From: Tubiluchus corallicola
Lineage: Eukaryota; Priapulida; Priapulimorpha; Priapulimorphida; Tubiluchidae
Assembly: GCA_030141605.1 (NCBI GenBank)
Contig: JAQGDQ010000023.1
Coordinates: 1 to 64,000, forward strand
Direction of reading: 5' to 3'
Length of the DNA: 64,000 nt
Position 1 is the stretch's first letter. Every line of letters starts with the position of its first letter. Shown piece by piece: positions 61,401-64,000 of the stretch. The notes under the pieces were generated by a model. The model had not been told where the DNA came from. It made no database searches and saw only the letters and a program-made list of their open reading frames with translations. The position numbers were made by a program, and so were the translations under genes.

Positions 61401-62154
61401 CATTGTACAGTTTTGTGCCATAATATTCATTACTTTTTTAATAATGTAGTAGCCATTATATGGGTCGTTAGTTAAGACCTTTTTGTAAAAATTTTGCCTC
61501 ACTGTTAATGTTTTTCCAGTTTAACTCATAGTCACAGCATAATCTTATGTGGTGTAATTACTTTACAAGAGGTCTGAACAAATTAGAATGCTAGAAACTG
61601 TGCTAGTTTTGGGGATGTGAATCCTAGACCCCGTTCATTCCAGAGAGCCATGAGTTATGCTAAGAAGTGTGGGAACACAAGGAAACGAGATCAATAAGGG
61701 CATTATCCAAACATCCTAACTGCTTGACTATTTACATGTTAAATCAGTGCGAATGTGTTCCTTTCCTGCGATTACGTAACATTTTGCATGTAATCTAGCA
61801 CTTTGCTAGTTTTCATTTTAGTTATGTAGAGGATGATGAAGAGTGCCCATATTACGACTTGCTGAGAAACAGTTTCTATGACATTTGATAGTTGAAACTT
61901 GAAAATCGCCTCTCAACAAGCTGCAACATCTGCTACTATGTTTTGATGAATTTTTGGTTTTTTTCCAGCGGGTACTACCTGGACCACCATTTGTATTTGG
62001 CTCGATTCTTGTCATACTGGCTCTATTCGTGGCCGTGTTTATTCCTGACTCAATTAGTCACGTTATTGTTATGAAGCCTCATCATAAGCGTAGTAGTGCT
62101 CTAAACCTGAGTGACACGGACTCCAACCCATTACTTCAAGAACAAGAAACATGA
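49420..62154 (+). CDS. MFSD14A: MFSD14-type major facilitator transporter (HIAT1 family)
   Basis: Polytopic membrane transporter of the major facilitator superfamily; the vertebrate homologues are Golgi/endosomal with unknown substrate. Conserved exons: 49,420-49,545, 49,991-50,083, 50,392-50,454, 50,720-50,847, 51,585-51,699, 52,471-52,689, 53,695-53,808, 54,819-54,890, 56,204-56,316, 58,278-58,375, 58,477-58,649 and 61,969-62,154. They join in phase to 499 aa (human MFSD14A is 490). Visible landmarks: FLEFFAWGLLTAP in TM1, LSDTWGRK (the MFS motif A between TM2 and TM3), FTCAPIPLM, FAYVADVTEP, FLSYLPEAGQYS, LAWYGFGSQTW, TADAD-like QADADKQG, GLCNGLGPALFGFIFY and PGPPFVFGS. The acidic C-terminal tail ends NPLLQEQET. 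A further 75-nt in-frame exon (50,557-50,631) lies between exons 3 and 4. MFSD14A and MFSD14B cannot be separated here. AATAAA at 62,196. Confidence 0.95.
50557..50631 (+). CDS. Possible extra 75-nt exon of MFSD14
   Basis: Between conserved exons 3 and 4 a block stays open for exactly 25 codons in phase 0, bounded by ATGTCTAG and GTATGT. It would insert an acidic segment containing HLGENENNHEDVDPP and ending Ala-Asn-Ala-Thr (a possible N-glycosylation sequon) between QGIK and GLLSFLSAPL, where vertebrate MFSD14 proteins are continuous. The flanking introns would be 102 and 88 bases, against 265 for skipping. It may be a cassette exon, a constitutive lineage-specific exon, or chance. Confidence 0.5.
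52877..53270. other. Possible diverged relative of the AAAGGAAAAC MITE
   Basis: TTAAAGGAAAAAACAATCC at 52,880 and AAAATATTGAAAA nearby echo the start of the MITE at 35.4 and 41.6 kb. The similarity is lost further in, and a matching right end was not found. Confidence 0.25.
55031..55167. repeat. Imperfect hairpin in an MFSD14 intron
   Basis: Bases 55,031-55,086 (AAATACCAACACCAGCAATA ... AATTGATC) pair with 55,111-55,167 (GATCAATTTCTAATAATAAA ... TGTTGGCATTTTT) over about 55 positions with a handful of mismatches. The loop is about 25 bases. Confidence 0.8.
55322..55925. mobile_element. Non-autonomous DNA transposon with 5-bp target-site duplication
   Basis: The ends are CAGCTGTGGTGTCACAAGTG and, reverse-complemented, CAGAGGCGTAGCGCAGGGTG, imperfect inverted termini that share CAG and a GTGCTT-x-GTG-x-CG block further in. 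ACTAT precedes (55,317-55,321) and follows (55,926-55,930). No transposase frame is present. The 604-bp element lies in an MFSD14 intron. Confidence 0.65.
56552..57171. mobile_element. ATTACAATTACG-rich non-autonomous element
   Basis: The left part begins near GGGCCTGGAGCAG and contains repeated GATTACGATTA / CAATTACA words. The right part ends with AATCGTAACCAACCCTAGGC, and its reverse complement starts GGCCTAGGGTTGGTTACGAT. TTACAGCC on the left and GTACAGCC on the right may be an 8-bp duplication with one difference. The pattern fits a hAT-type MITE. In an MFSD14 intron. Confidence 0.5.
58714..60917. mobile_element. 2.2-kb pogo/mariner-like non-autonomous element, TA duplication
   Basis: The left terminus CAGTAGTTGCTGCTTAATAG and the right terminus, read inward, CAGTAGTAGCCGCTTAATAG, continue identically with ACTCAC: 24 of 26 bases match. 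Both are bordered by TA. CAGTAG ends with TA target sites are usual for pogo/Tigger-type Tc1-mariner elements. No transposase frame is seen. It fills most of the last MFSD14 intron. Confidence 0.7.
59650..60470. other. GC-richer block inside the pogo-like element
   Basis: This block differs in composition from its host. It contains ACACCAATAAACTGGCTGTT near 60,010 and many CpG sites, features seen in LTRs and other retroelement regulatory DNA. I could not find paired ends or a coding frame, so the identity is open. Confidence 0.35.
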
Positions 62155-62195
62155 TACATGCTGGCATCTAGGCACAGTTAATGAAATTATGGAAG

Positions 62196-62201
62196 AATAA
62201 A
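62196..62201 (+). terminator. Polyadenylation signal of MFSD14
   Basis: AATAAA lies 42 bases after the MFSD14 stop codon. Later AT-rich sequence could hold further signals. Confidence 0.5.
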
Positions 62202-63352
62202 AGTCTCGAGTTGAGTGCATTAATGTAAGCTGCTACTGATAATATTCTGTGCATTCAACGTGTGTCAAATCCACGTGGATTCGGGTATGTGAGTGGATAG
62301 ATGTGGAATGCACTGGACAAGTGGAAGAGCAGTGTTTTCAGCTGTTGAACTGCATCAACTGAAAGCTAATTTATTTTAATACACTTTTAATTTATTAATA
62401 AGTGATTTAGTGCATCTTGTAGTTCTACAGCTTAGGTTTACCAATTTAAAATAATATAACAGAATAGCTTCATGCAGCATGAAAATGGTGTAGGTCCAGA
62501 GACTAGATAGGGCATAATTTAAATGCTCCCAGTTGTGTTTAATGTCTACTGTGCATATTTGGCACTTTGTTGAATCATTTGTGGGTTTGTCCCCTGTGGT
62601 AATTACTAGAATAACTTTTAGAAGATTTTAAAGGATGTACTAAGGATTTTTATTTAATTTAAAAAGCTTGTTCATTAGTGCTAAAGGGCATTGACTCGGT
62701 TGGCAGCTTGATTGTTTTGGTTGTTAACAATTGAATTATTAAATTTCATATAAATTACAATCAATTGGGCAACTTCTGCTACATGTGCCTGTATAATTTT
62801 TTTCTGTTAGTAATGCTCTCTGTGTAAAACTTGATTTTATTCATTAACAGTGGTGGCTCATGGATAGGTACTGTGGCACTGCAGCAACCCCGTTTTCACT
62901 TATTATTATTGATAATATTCATTATAATAATCTTTTTTCTTTAATTCTTTCTTCATACTTGTGCGGAACCGGAGCACGTGAGGAAGTACAATTTGCTTCA
63001 CAGACTAAGCAACGTGGTGTTTGGTTGCTGCGCACACATGTCAGAGATAGACACTGTACTTTAAGGAGAAAGAGCACTGTCGCTCACTGCAGTACATGTT
63101 CTCAGTTGTCACGAGTTTAAAAGCCGTGTATCAGCATATTCTTGAAGTGCGACAATTTAGGCTATTCGTAAGAAAACAATATTTTTTGTTTAAGAGTTTA
63201 TCAAGGTTATGTTTAAATTGGTTTGTTTGTTTAAAATTACAATTACAACATTATAATTACATATGTTTGTTTCGTTTTACACAGTATTAAAACAATGGCT
63301 AAAAAATTTTAATTTTGCAGCACCCCCACTAATTTTAGCTATGAACTGCCAC
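62202..63352. other. Region after MFSD14, nothing recognised
   Basis: It may include an extended 3' UTR. Plus-strand frames such as 62,860-63,120 show no family resemblance. Confidence 0.35.
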
Positions 63353-63540
63353 TGTTCATGAATTTAAATTTTAGTGATTTCAAACGAACAACAAACAAAT
63401 CTCTTTGAAAATTATCTTTTTGGTTATTACCGAAGTGCTTGTTATCAAATTAATAACAAGTATTTTGGTACTAATTTAAAAGATAATTTTCAAAGAGATT
63501 TGCTTGCTATTTGGTTGAAATCACTAAAATTCATGAATAA
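63353..63540. repeat. Foldback, nearly complete ~190-bp hairpin
   Basis: The outer arms pair TTCATGAATTTAAATTTTAG and the following bases with the reverse complement of the right side up to 63,535. The pairing continues inward through CAAATCTCTTTGAAAATTAT and closes on CTTGTTATCAAATTAATAAC near 63,440. Mismatches and one small gap occur in the outer arm. The open frame crossing it is a by-product. Confidence 0.8.
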
Positions 63541-63955
63541 AATCATGTTTCAAACAAAAATCAAGAATTCGTTGAACAAAAGTGCAGTTGTTCTTCCGTA
63601 ATAACTAGTTCCCTTCATGGTATGTAGTAACTACGCGCTTTTCAAATAGGTATTGCACATTTGGATACCAAACTTAGTAAATAATATTGTTTGCATTTCT
63701 ACTTACAATAAAATTAGTAATACAATAGTAAAGGCTACAAAATATCCATATAGCTCCATACAAATGTCTGAAATAACTGCAAACAAGTAGTTACAGTTTA
63801 GTTAATTTCGTAGCAGAAATAACAGTAAAAAGTGACTTACTAAGTACTCAATAAATTTACTTGGTTGGAACGATTGCGCACAGACCAACAAGCTTAATCT
63901 TAGTCTTCCCAAATGTGTAATTCAAGTGACACAAAAAAGATTTGCATGTCATTCA

Positions 63956-63996
63956 GTAAGGTACTAAAAATTTTCCATTTTAGTACCTTATATTGT
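63956..63996. repeat. Short hairpin at the window edge
   Basis: AAGGTACTAAAA pairs with TTTTAGTACCTTA around an 8-base loop. It may be the start of a longer element outside the window. Confidence 0.6.
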
Positions 63997-64000
63997 GTAA

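Overview
The window is AT-rich, intron-rich animal nuclear DNA. Protein-coding exons sit far apart in a matrix of decayed retrotransposons, short DNA transposons, foldback repeats and microsatellites. Four spliced genes were assembled by reading exons across splice sites with every phase matching: an SR splicing factor, COMMD9, a PRAS40/AKT1S1-like mTORC1 regulator and an MFSD14 (HIAT1) transporter. PRAS40, COMMD9 and MFSD14 point to a metazoan. Mixed LINE and gypsy relics and divergent proteins suggest an invertebrate, possibly a sponge or another early-branching lineage, but the species cannot be fixed from the sequence.

Layout: 1-11,800 holds no recognisable host gene. It has minisatellite-like repeats, three or more LINE pieces on both strands, a broken gypsy-type gag and a perfect 42-bp-arm hairpin. 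11,861-16,078 (+) is an SR protein gene (RS, RRM, CCHC knuckle, RS). 16,548-19,256 has a large foldback, a 22-bp minisatellite and a TTCGAAT-rich element. 20,104-26,620 (+) is COMMD9 (6 exons, 198 aa), with a nested LINE pair in intron 1. 26,621-30,926 is mostly unassigned, with one hAT-like end. 30,927-40,963 (-) is the PRAS40-like gene (10 coding exons, 402 aa). 41,000-49,400 is repeat territory: LINE ends, a second copy of a MITE found in the PRAS40 gene, a long ATG/AAT microsatellite, a GGACA/GGATA tract, and two candidate exons of an unknown gene at 44,064-44,365. 49,420-62,154 (+) is MFSD14 (12 conserved exons plus one possible extra 75-nt exon), whose introns carry several DNA transposons. 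The tail to 64,000 has two more foldbacks.

The four genes do not form a pathway. They are neighbours acting in splicing, endosomal COMMD/CCC complex sorting, mTORC1/Akt signalling and membrane transport. The items most worth checking are the extra in-frame exon inside MFSD14, the ~250-residue N-terminal extension on the PRAS40 core with its TOS and Akt-site motifs, the repeated pattern of (TTGAA)n-tailed LINE fragments inserted inside opposite-strand LINEs, and a recurring stem-loop near the 3' ends of one LINE group.
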